This document shows, in pieces, positions 1 to 4,889 of a DNA stretch of 7,922 nucleotides. The stretch is from Desulfobacteraceae bacterium (lineage in GTDB: Bacteria; Desulfobacterota; DSM-4660; Desulfatiglandales; Desulfatiglandaceae), in the NCBI GenBank assembly GCA_030632525.1, contig DAOVUP010000051.1, positions 1 through 7,922 on the forward strand, read 5' to 3'. Below the pieces are notes generated by a model that made no database searches, had not been told where the DNA came from, and saw only the letters and a list, made by a program, of their open reading frames with translations. The position numbers and the translations under genes are program-made. Numbering within the stretch: position 1 is the stretch's first letter; each line of letters starts with the position of its first letter.

Positions 1-46
1 AATCGAAAAGTTCAGGATTTTGAATAATATTCTTAGGGCTAAGTGC

Positions 47-223
47 TTACAATAATTCAAAATCCATGGAATACTGATTTCTGAGCAGCTCTACCTCTTG
101 ATCACGAGCAGTGAATAGGGATGCTTCAGGGGGAGCCGAGACAGAAACGCCTATTTTATGGCCACCCGCCATTCCCGACCCCATCACCCCTCTTCTGCAA
201 TCCATGGCGTAAACGCCGCACAT
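47..223 (-). other. Doubtful small ORF downstream of the fmdB-like gene, possibly a decayed DUF5320-type protein
   Basis: The reading frame is open from 409 to 47, but its first part lies antisense-free over the fmdB-like gene in another frame, so only the part after about 330 could be independent. The internal Met at 223 would give a 58-residue product. No convincing Shine-Dalgarno stands before this or the nearby in-frame ATGs. The C-terminal part has a Gly/Met-rich piece (GVMGSGMAGG) followed by an acidic DQEVELLR segment. This order resembles the DUF5320 protein at 3207-2854 of this same window (Gly-rich head, then EEEVDMLR coiled coil), but the frame stops right where the coiled coil should continue. 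It could be a degraded DUF5320 paralogue at the end of the operon, or simply chance coding. The remaining part of 1-329 shows no other gene that I can support. Confidence 0.25.
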
Positions 224-329
224 CTTATCGCCGCCAACGATTTTCTCCCCAGCAAAGTCTGCAAAGGTCAATATGCGCTGGTGGCTATCGTTGTATTCAG
301 GGATTTTCAGTGGAAGAGGGGGTAGAAAC

Positions 330-575
330 TCAGGTCTGACCGCAGCAGCTCCCAGGTCCGGCACAACTGGAAGGAGGACCCTCACTGCCACAGCACCGCT
401 CCGCCGCACTTTCAGGGAATCTCCCTGTCGGACTTACGGCAGCATGTGCGGACAACAGCTTTTTGAGGTTCCGGCTTCCACACTTCCCGCAGACAACCAG
501 TTCCATCTCATGATTGGCCATCAGAATCTCGGTATTATGACCGCAATCACTGCATTCATACTCGTAAATGGGCAT
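330..575 (-). CDS. FmdB-family zinc-ribbon protein
   Basis: An 81-residue protein of the FmdB (CxxC_CxxC_SSSS) regulatory-type family. It begins with the typical MPIYEYEC and carries a zinc ribbon formed by Cys8-x2-Cys11 and Cys29-x2-Cys32. After residue 45 comes a low-complexity Ser/Gly/Pro tail with five more cysteines (61, 62, 71, 77, 78), as often seen in this family. The ATG follows a GAGAGG Shine-Dalgarno with 5-nt spacing. The family is named for a putative regulator of formamidase/amidase operons in methylotrophs; its molecular role is not firmly known, and nucleic-acid or metal binding is inferred from the zinc ribbon. It is the fourth gene of the leftward cofactor operon, 87 nt after the nifX/ORP-like gene with no clear terminator between, so co-transcription is likely but not shown. 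Confidence 0.9.
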   Translation of the reverse strand: MPIYEYECSDCGHNTEILMANHEMELVVCGKCGSRNLKKLLSAHAAVSPTGRFPESAAERCCGSEGPPSSCAGPGSCCGQT

Positions 576-662
576 GCGTACCTCTCTCTATACCAAACAG
601 TTTACATTTTTCCTTATACAGCGAATGCCGGTGAAGCCAAATGAACATCAATGACACCCTAT

Positions 663-1022
663 CTACCAGTGTCCTTCCACATTTGCCGCATCAGACAGAG
701 GCAGTTTTCCATCAAGATAGGCCTGAACCGCATCTCTCACCGTACCAGTAGCATCATTGGCCACCCCTATTTTTGCTGCGTTCATCGCCTTGAAGGCATT
801 CGGTCCACAAAATCCGGTCAGCAAGACATCTGCTTTCGTATCGCTGACCATCCTGGCTGCCTGAATGCCGGCGCCTTTGAGGGCATTCACGTTTTCCTTG
901 TTATCGATGACTTCAAATTCAAGCGTTTCCGAATCAACAATAATGATATAAGCGGCCCTTCCGAACCGGGGATCAACCTCAGAATCGAGATCGGTTCCTT
1001 TTGACGTTATGGCTATTTTCAT
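663..1022 (-). CDS. Dinitrogenase iron-molybdenum cofactor (NifX/NifB C-terminal) family protein, orange-protein-like
   Basis: A 119-residue single-domain protein of the Nitro_FeMo-Co fold (RNase H-like; NifX, NafY, the C-terminus of NifB, MTH1175 and the Desulfovibrio orange protein). The whole length matches this family: a beta strand at residues 1-8, the DPRFGRA motif at 17-23, a central GAGIQAA at 50-56, the FCGPNAF segment around Cys72, and the ANVEGHW ending. Members bind iron-molybdenum or molybdenum-copper-sulfur clusters and pass them on; which cluster this one binds cannot be read from the sequence. The ATG is 11 nt after the nifU-like stop and has a GGAG Shine-Dalgarno, so the two are translated as a tight pair. 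No nitrogenase genes are near, which favours an orange-protein-type or general Mo/Fe-S role over nitrogen fixation. Confidence 0.93.
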   Translation of the reverse strand: MKIAITSKGTDLDSEVDPRFGRAAYIIIVDSETLEFEVIDNKENVNALKGAGIQAARMVSDTKADVLLTGFCGPNAFKAMNAAKIGVANDATGTVRDAVQAYLDGKLPLSDAANVEGHW

Positions 1023-1033
1023 CTCTCTCCTCT

Positions 1034-1474
1034 CTATCTCTGTCCTCTTTCCTGTATCTCCACGGTTTTCTCCTGGTACTGTTCCAGGGCCTTATGGAGG
1101 GTTTTGATTGCGAGACGTGCACAATGGATCTTCTGGTCGGGCATTTTTTCGAGTTCTTTATAAAGAGCTTCCAAATCGATATTTTTGGCCTCTTCCAACG
1201 TTTTACCCTTGGCGAGATCTACTACGGCACAGCCGGAAGCCACCGCCCCTGGACAGCCGAGAACCTGAATCTTGGCATCGCTTATCCTGTTGTCCTCTAT
1301 ATTCATGGAGATCTTCATGGTATCTCCACACGGCCCGGTAAGATCCCAGGTCTGATCTGCCGCCTCGATAACACCTATATTTTCGACTTTCTGAAAATAT
1401 TGAATCGCCCTGTCCGAATACCCGGATTCGGAGAGCATCTGATATACATCATCCGTGGGTTTCTGCTTCTCCAT
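1034..1474 (-). CDS. NifU/IscU-type iron-sulfur cluster scaffold protein
   Basis: A 146-residue protein matching the IscU/NifU N-terminal scaffold fold. The three ligand cysteines are in their family contexts: Cys49 in GPCGD (with the assisting Asp51), Cys74 in LGCPGAVAS and Cys118 in KIHCARLA. A fourth cysteine (82) sits one helical turn or so after the second. There is no C-terminal Nfu domain or central ferredoxin-like 2Fe-2S domain, so it is scaffold only. The N-terminal 30 residues precede the domain core and are longer than in IscU. I chose the ATG at 1474 because GAGG lies 10 nt upstream; an in-frame TTG at 1483 is possible but poorly placed. It assembles Fe-S clusters in the cytoplasm, presumably fed by a cysteine desulfurase encoded elsewhere. 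Its place between two NifX-type genes suggests that it supplies clusters to them. Confidence 0.93.
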   Translation of the reverse strand: MEKQKPTDDVYQMLSESGYSDRAIQYFQKVENIGVIEAADQTWDLTGPCGDTMKISMNIEDNRISDAKIQVLGCPGAVASGCAVVDLAKGKTLEEAKNIDLEALYKELEKMPDQKIHCARLAIKTLHKALEQYQEKTVEIQERGQR

Positions 1475-1516
1475 CAATAACAAACCTCTTTCTCAAAAAA
1501 ACAATTCTCGCAACGA

Positions 1517-1906
1517 TTAATTATTCGCACCGCCGCCACCGCCACAGACTTCATCGTCACTGATCATGGCGAGTTTTCCATCGATTAGATCCTCGACCAC
1601 CGCCCTGATCTGCGATCGAACTGCATCATGATACACATCAACCCCGGCCTGTCTGAATCCCATCAGGGGCCGCATGCCGATCCCGCCCACAATCAGGGCC
1701 TTGACATTATGACTTGCCAATAGATTCACAGGGACCATACACCCACCCTGAACATGTTCCCCGTTTTGAATGGTCGTTACCTGCTTAATCTCCCCATCTT
1801 CAACATCCACAAAGGTAAAAACGTCGCAGTGGCCAAAATGTCCCGACCGTTCACCGTCGAGACCGCCCGGCGCCATACTCGGTATAGCAATTCTTCCAGT
1901 TTCCAT
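1517..1906 (-). CDS. Second NifX/NifB-type cofactor-binding protein with Gly-rich Cys tail
   Basis: A 129-residue Nitro_FeMo-Co family protein, clearly diverged from the gene at 663-1022. Family landmarks are GGLDGERSGHFGHCDVF (residues 14-30, the DPRFGRA-equivalent region), GEHVQGGCMVPVNLL (49-63) and LIVGGIGMRPLMGFRQAGVDVY (71-92). Possible metal ligands absent from the shorter paralogue are His23, His26, Cys27, His51 and Cys56. The chain ends with Cys121 followed by five glycines. The ATG at 1906 has a full AGGAGG 10 nt upstream. It is the first gene after the minus-strand sigma-54 promoter at about 2016-2034, with a leader of about 100 nt, so it heads the operon. Cluster type and partner are unknown; a role in binding or relaying a metal-sulfur cluster made on the NifU-like scaffold is inference. 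Confidence 0.92.
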   Translation of the reverse strand: METGRIAIPSMAPGGLDGERSGHFGHCDVFTFVDVEDGEIKQVTTIQNGEHVQGGCMVPVNLLASHNVKALIVGGIGMRPLMGFRQAGVDVYHDAVRSQIRAVVEDLIDGKLAMISDDEVCGGGGGANN

Positions 1907-1964
1907 ACTAAATAAACCTCCTCAAGCTAAAATTCTCTGAAATTCCTCCGTTTGATCTAAATGT

Positions 1965-2005
1965 GATTGGGCTTCTCCCTCACCTGAGACGTGAAGGCCC
2001 TAATC
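1965..2005 (-). other. Imperfect stem-loop at the 5' end of the cofactor operon leader
   Basis: On the minus strand the transcript would begin at about 2006 and run straight into GATT-A-GGGC-C-TTC (2005-1993), which pairs with GAA-GCCC-AATC (1975-1965). The result is eleven base pairs with two single-base bulges and a loop of 17 nt. It has no run of T after it, so it does not look like an intrinsic terminator. A 5'-end stem protecting the mRNA, or a binding site for an RNA-binding protein, are the simplest readings. Confidence 0.4.
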
Positions 2006-2015
2006 AAAGGATAAA

Positions 2016-2034
2016 GAGCATTTTTCGTGCCAAA
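2016..2034 (-). promoter_or_regulatory. Sigma-54 promoter of the cofactor operon
   Basis: Read on the minus strand, TTGGCACG is followed by AAAA and ATGCTC. The invariant GG (2031-2030) and GC (2019-2018) are separated by exactly 10 nt, as required for sigma-54. The -24 box TGGCACG is perfect and the -12 box differs from TTGCT at one base. The expected start of transcription is near 2006, giving a leader of about 100 nt before the nifX-like ATG at 1906. A sigma-54 promoter implies dependence on an AAA+ enhancer-binding activator, which is not encoded in the window. Confidence 0.75.
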
Positions 2035-2162
2035 CTAATATTGGAATGATGTGGACGATAACATATTGAATTAAACGCTTGATTCCGTTATGAATACGTA
2101 TCAGAGGAAAGAAAGAGATAAGAAAATGCCTTCTCATAATCGCAATAAGAGGATGTCTGGCA

Positions 2163-2176
2163 TTGCAATATTGCAA
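2163..2176. promoter_or_regulatory. Perfect 14-bp palindrome, probable activator (UAS) site
   Basis: TTGCAATATTGCAA equals its own reverse complement over all 14 bases. It lies about 150 bp from both deduced sigma-54 start sites (near 2006 on minus and near 2319 on plus), which is a usual distance for an enhancer-binding protein acting through DNA looping. Half-site-like TNGCAATA sequences also occur at 2140-2147 and 2251-2258. The activator itself is not known. Confidence 0.6.
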
Positions 2177-2204
2177 ACGTTAAAAATTCGGCTCCATATG
2201 GACT

Positions 2205-2223
2205 GGCAGATTAAAGATCTGCC
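2205..2223. repeat. Inverted repeat GGCAGAT-N5-ATCTGCC
   Basis: Perfect 7-bp arms (2205-2211 and 2217-2223) separated by TAAAG, located between the central palindrome and the plus-strand sigma-54 promoter. It lies upstream of the deduced start site, so it would act as DNA, for instance as a second regulator site, rather than in the mRNA. It could also be chance. Confidence 0.35.
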
Positions 2224-2292
2224 TGGGAATACAGAGTAAATTCCCGATAATTGCAATAGGAAAAATCTTATTATTCGATCAATTTTCTGAAC

Positions 2293-2309
2293 TGGCATGA
2301 CTATTGCTT
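2293..2309 (+). promoter_or_regulatory. Sigma-54 promoter of the receiver-like gene
   Basis: TGGCATG, four bases (ACTA), then TTGCTT. GG at 2294-2295 and GC at 2306-2307 are separated by exactly 10 nt, and a C precedes TGGCA as in the consensus. The match is full apart from T for C in the -24 box. The start of transcription should fall near 2319, leaving a leader of about 32 nt with the AGGAGG ribosome site at 2341-2346. Confidence 0.8.
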
Positions 2310-2351
2310 CGTTTATTGGGCAAATAGCGCTGACCGGGATAGGAGGTATCT

Positions 2352-2744
2352 ATGCTTAACTTATTATTGGTGAGCCCAAAAAGGGAATCTTTGTCCGATC
2401 TGGCTTCGGGTCTGGTTGAACATGCAGATGTAAGTGTATTGTGGGCGGAATCCGGAAAGAAGGCCCTGGAGATTATCTCAGACACAATAGTCCATATGGT
2501 AATAGCGGACGAAAAACTCGGGGATATGACAGGTCTCCAACTGGCCGAGAAACTCCTGAAAATTAACCCCATGATCAACTGTGCGATTATAAGCCCCCTT
2601 TCGGCTGAAGCATTTCACGAAGCAAGCGAGGGGCTGGGGATTATGGCACACTTACCGGTCAAGCCTGGTAAGAAGCAGGCTGAAGGACTATTGAACAAAC
2701 TGAAAAAACTGAAGGGCCTCGAGGCCGGGGTTAAAGATGCGTGA
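2352..2744 (+). CDS. Atypical stand-alone response-regulator receiver domain protein
   Basis: A 130-residue protein with the layout of a CheY-like receiver and no output domain. The expected phosphoacceptor is Asp53 in the VIAD strand, followed by GDMTGLQLAEKL as in the usual GMDGLEL loop-helix. Ser81 fills the switch Ser/Thr position (AIISPLS) and Lys104 of LPVKP is the conserved late Lys-Pro. The acidic pair normally found after the first strand is replaced by Ser8-Pro9, so metal binding and phosphorylation are doubtful. The ATG follows a perfect AGGAGG at 2341-2346 and lies behind its own sigma-54 promoter. It is divergent from the NifX/NifU operon and shares the control region with it, so it may modulate that system, perhaps by protein-protein contact; no partner kinase is visible. 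A hairpin follows the stop codon. Confidence 0.85.
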   Translation: MLNLLLVSPKRESLSDLASGLVEHADVSVLWAESGKKALEIISDTIVHMVIADEKLGDMTGLQLAEKLLKINPMINCAIISPLSAEAFHEASEGLGIMAHLPVKPGKKQAEGLLNKLKKLKGLEAGVKDA

Positions 2745-2764
2745 TCGATGAGACATGAATGAGA

Positions 2765-2792
2765 GGGCGGTGATCTCCTAAGACCACCGCCC
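2765..2792. terminator. Hairpin between convergent genes, probable terminator
   Basis: GGGCGGTG (2765-2772) pairs perfectly with CACCGCCC (2785-2792) around a 12-nt loop. It sits in the 109-nt gap between the stop of the receiver-like gene and the stop of the convergent DUF5320 gene. On the plus strand it is followed by CTTTCGCCTTT, a weak T tract; on the minus strand there is no clear T tract. It could serve both directions. Confidence 0.6.
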
Positions 2793-2853
2793 CTTTCGCC
2801 TTTGAAAACCTTACAAAGAGTCGAAACTCTGTGGGAAGAGACCGACAAAGAGA

Positions 2854-3207
2854 TTATTCTGAGGAGTCTTTGTGCAGATCCTCAATACGTCGGTTGATTT
2901 GGTGCAACTTACTCTTTATGGAATTCGCCTCAGCCCTGAGCATATCGACCTCTTCTTCAGGTCTCATGGAGTAGCCATAATCGTACGTTGGCACAAATTC
3001 GGCTCTCGAAGCAGAAAAGAATGTTCGAGGCGCAAAAGCTCGGCCAAGCCCTCTGCCCCGGGCAGCTCCTCTTCCAACACCCGCACCCCGGCCAAAACCT
3101 CGGCCAAATCCAGACCCGTACTCGGCCTCGTTAGGGTTGCAGAACCCACGGCCTCCGCCAGTCATCGATCCTTCACCACGAGGCCCTTTACCATTAAATC
3201 CAGGCAT
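2854..3207 (-). CDS. DUF5320 family Gly/Arg-rich protein with C-terminal coiled coil
   Basis: A 117-residue protein of the DUF5320 type. It opens with the family head MPGFNGKGPRGEGSMTGGGR and a Cys at 23, then a repetitive GFGRGFGRGAGVGRG tract (about residues 31-56). An aromatic stretch with Tyr75-Asp-Tyr-Gly-Tyr follows, and the end (about 83-112) is a charged heptad-like coiled coil (EEEVDMLRAEANSIKSKL). The start was set at the ATG at 3207 because GGAGGTG lies 8 nt upstream; the apparent earlier in-frame GTG is inside that ribosome site. Such proteins are common beside DUF134 and NifX-type genes in anaerobes; no biochemical function is established to my knowledge. It follows the DUF134 gene by 15 nt and shares its promoter. 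Confidence 0.85.
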   Translation of the reverse strand: MPGFNGKGPRGEGSMTGGGRGFCNPNEAEYGSGFGRGFGRGAGVGRGAARGRGLGRAFAPRTFFSASRAEFVPTYDYGYSMRPEEEVDMLRAEANSIKSKLHQINRRIEDLHKDSSE

Positions 3208-3222
3208 GCAAATCACCTCCTT

Positions 3223-3561
3223 TCAAAATGCTGATGCACGACCGCGCCGTCGCCGTCTCTGTCTGTTCGGCGGCATATCAAAGTCACCGCCTTCTATTCT
3301 CAGGACTTTTCCCATGACCAAGGCTTCGGCCACAATCCTTCTTGCTTCGCCTAAAATCCTCCCAAAGGTCTGACGAGAAACACTCATCCGGTTAGCGGCC
3401 GTCTGCTGATCCAGTCCTTCAAAATCATTCAGCCGGATCGCTTCCAGCCCTTCAACGGGAAGGACCACCTCCTGTCTCCCCCACGGTGGAAATCTGTTTG
3501 GCTGAAACCCATCTACGAGGGGGGGGACTTGAACAAACCTGCGCTTGCGCGGTCTGGGCAT
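3223..3561 (-). CDS. UPF0251 (DUF134) family DNA-binding protein
   Basis: A 112-residue protein with the UPF0251 layout. The basic start MPRPRKRR is followed by a Pro-rich segment, then VEGLEAIRLNDFEGLDQQTAANRMSVSRQTFGRIL (from about residue 37). The last part of this is a helix-turn-helix like sigma-70 region 4 (about 48-82), followed by GKVLRIEGG. The C-terminus is a basic run of arginines (about 100-108). Cysteines found near the N-terminus of many relatives are absent; there is no Cys in the chain. Of two adjacent ATGs the second, at 3561, is favoured because GGAG lies 6 nt before it and relatives begin with MPRPRK or MARPKK. It is very likely a transcription factor, and the paired dyads in its own promoter suggest autoregulation; that part is inference. 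Confidence 0.9.
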   Translation of the reverse strand: MPRPRKRRFVQVPPLVDGFQPNRFPPWGRQEVVLPVEGLEAIRLNDFEGLDQQTAANRMSVSRQTFGRILGEARRIVAEALVMGKVLRIEGGDFDMPPNRQRRRRRGRASAF

Positions 3562-3575
3562 CATTTGCTCCTCTC

Positions 3576-3599
3576 TATTATGAGCTTACGCTCATAATA
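3576..3599. promoter_or_regulatory. Operator-like perfect inverted repeat over the -10/start region (site 1)
   Basis: Ten-base arms TATTATGAGC and GCTCATAATA are perfectly complementary around the 4-nt spacer TTAC. The core is TGAGC-N4-GCTCA. The repeat covers the -10 region and expected start of the DUF134 gene, 15 nt before its first ATG. Protein bound here should block transcription. In RNA it could also form a stem, but the position favours a DNA operator. Confidence 0.7.
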
Positions 3600-3600
3600 T

Positions 3601-3623
3601 AAGAAATATCCTTCTCTTGTCAA
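3601..3623 (-). promoter_or_regulatory. Sigma-70-type promoter of the DUF134-DUF5320 operon
   Basis: On the minus strand a perfect TTGACA (3623-3618) is followed after 16 nt by TATATT (3601-3596), or after 18 nt by TATTAT (3599-3594), each one base from TATAAT. The -10 lies within the arm of operator site 1, and site 2 lies just upstream of the -35. The listed span covers the -35 box and the spacer. Confidence 0.7.
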
Positions 3624-3628
3624 CCACT

Positions 3629-3650
3629 TTTTTGAGCATATGCCCAAAAA
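3629..3650. promoter_or_regulatory. Operator-like near-perfect palindrome upstream of the -35 (site 2)
   Basis: A 22-base palindrome with one mismatched pair (3635 against 3644). It consists of TTTTTG, then the perfect core GCATATGC (3636-3643), then CAAAAA. Its inner part, TGAGC-ATAT-GCCCA, matches site 1 (TGAGC-TTAC-GCTCA) in nine of ten non-spacer positions. The centre is 52 bp from the centre of site 1, close to five helical turns. The rest of the gap, 3651-3852, holds no gene that I can support. Confidence 0.6.
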
Positions 3651-3852
3651 GGATTATTCAGCAGTCTGAATTGTGTGTGTGCTGCCTCGGAATTTGCAAG
3701 AGGGAGAGCCCCGGATGAAATCTTAGAGATCGACCTTGAACGCCCAGGAGTATAACAGCGGGCACTGGAATTGGCTCAAACACAGCAACTGATTTTTATC
3801 AGCTACTTTGGGCCAATGGGGTTTATCGTGATTTCATATGCTATCAGGCAGG

Positions 3853-4860
3853 TTAAAGCAAATTCTCCAAAACAAAGTGCCGTTGTTTGAGTGCTCCACG
3901 GTGGAACCTGACCCAATTACTTGCATAAAAGCCTTCTATGTAGGGGAATTTCAGACGTCCGAATTCTGTTGGGGAAAAATTGTCCCACTCGATATCTTTT
4001 TTCCGTCTCGGTCCGAGTGCCTTTTTACGCCACGCTAATTTATCATAGTCAAATTCATTTTCAATGAAAAGATCGGCAAACTTCTCGCGCCACATCTTAC
4101 ATCGTTTCTCCTGGTCAAACTCCGGGCTCTTGAGAAGATCATAAATCGGTTCGGCCAGATTTCCCCAGGGAATAAGTGCTGTCGAATCGTCTTTTTCAAC
4201 ATCGGTGAGCAGTCTGTGAATTTCCTTGCAGGCCTTTAAAAAATCATTGCTATTTTTACGTTCGGATGTGTTTTGCTGGCCTTTGCGACGGTATTTCCAC
4301 CTCAATTGGGGTTGGTCAGGATATGAGCCTGCCTGAGCATGACCTACCTTTGGCATGGTATCCAGATAAATATTTTCGAGTTTCAAATGCCTCCAATGGT
4401 TGTCTTCAAAAACGTGAATATTCTCGACGTCGTTTTCACTGTTCAATCGGCCCGAAAACCATTTATGCGACCAACTATCCGCAAATGTATGAAGCGCTAT
4501 CCCCATACTAATGGGCCGCGATGCGGTATCTGTTTCGCTGCAGGCATGATCCCATACCATATGTACGAATTTCGAGCCTGGTGCTGTGAGAAAAGTGTCG
4601 CCCGGTTTTCGAATGGGCCTTGCAGGTAGAAAATGAAATGGGATGTATATCTTTTTTTGTACGGACCAGTCAAAGGCTTCGAGCCCATAGTGGGCGGTTC
4701 TCACCGGCTCAAAAATCATCTTTCCCACTTGAAAGGGTTCGCTTTCCGTTGAATCATCCACGTATTGGGAGGCATAGGCGATCGTCAAGGCCTGCTCTTC
4801 ATTGAAACCGCCAGCCCGGGCCAGTACAGCAATGCCATAAAAATGAAGATCGATTTTCAT
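3853..4860 (-). CDS. DUF6765 family protein
   Basis: A 335-residue soluble protein with no signal peptide or membrane segment, recognised from memory as DUF6765 (proteins starting M-x-IDFHYY). Likely ligand residues are scattered in conserved-looking blocks: His6 in DLHFYG, Asp35-Asp36 in SQYVDD, His57 in RTAHYG, His76 in IPFHFLP, a His124-x3-Asp128-x3-His132 helix (LHTFADSWSH), and GHAQAGSYPDQP (His174, Asp182). This pattern recalls helical metal-dependent hydrolases such as zinc phospholipase C or HD-type proteins, but no activity is established. The ATG at 4860 is favoured because GGAGG stands 6 nt before it; the ATG at 4866 abuts that site. It starts 29 nt after the TrmL-like gene and ends its operon. 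No strong terminator follows. Confidence 0.8.
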   Translation of the reverse strand: MKIDLHFYGIAVLARAGGFNEEQALTIAYASQYVDDSTESEPFQVGKMIFEPVRTAHYGLEAFDWSVQKKIYIPFHFLPARPIRKPGDTFLTAPGSKFVHMVWDHACSETDTASRPISMGIALHTFADSWSHKWFSGRLNSENDVENIHVFEDNHWRHLKLENIYLDTMPKVGHAQAGSYPDQPQLRWKYRRKGQQNTSERKNSNDFLKACKEIHRLLTDVEKDDSTALIPWGNLAEPIYDLLKSPEFDQEKRCKMWREKFADLFIENEFDYDKLAWRKKALGPRRKKDIEWDNFSPTEFGRLKFPYIEGFYASNWVRFHRGALKQRHFVLENLL

Positions 4861-4889
4861 ATCCATCCTCCCTGGTCTCGGACAGGCTC

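Noticed and set aside
32..43. CTTAG-GG-CTAAG hairpin near the left edge as terminator of the cofactor operon
   Set aside because: The stem is 5 bp with a 2-nt loop, too small to be a stable terminator.
273..644. Long plus-strand frame of 123 codons
   Set aside because: It is antisense to the fmdB-like gene, has no family resemblance and no ribosome site.
330..1906. Reading the cluster as a nitrogen-fixation (nif) locus
   Set aside because: NifX-type and NifU-type proteins alone are widespread in anaerobes; no nifHDK, nifB, nifEN or NifA-type TGT-N10-ACA site is seen.
2157..2176. A third sigma-54-like element, CTGGCATTGCAATATTGC
   Set aside because: GG and GC are separated by 12 nt instead of 10, so it does not fit; the TTGC is explained by the palindrome.
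2090..2239. A 49-codon plus-strand ORF inside the divergent control region, starting MNTYQRKERDKK
   Set aside because: There is no Shine-Dalgarno before the ATG, and the frame spans the palindrome and most of the putative regulatory DNA. It is kept only as a possibility.
2277..2289. IHF-like site GATCAA-N4 just upstream of the plus-strand sigma-54 promoter
   Set aside because: It misses the TTR end and the first W, and it abuts the -24 box, which is an unlikely position for IHF.
2937..2950. A TGAGCATAT half-dyad resembling the DUF134 operator, inside the DUF5320 gene
   Set aside because: The second half (CGACC) does not match GCYCA and it lies within coding sequence, so it is most likely chance.
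3789..3802. CTGAT-TTTT-ATCAG hairpin as terminator after the DUF6765 gene
   Set aside because: The stem is only 5 AT-rich base pairs and there is no T run after it on the minus strand.
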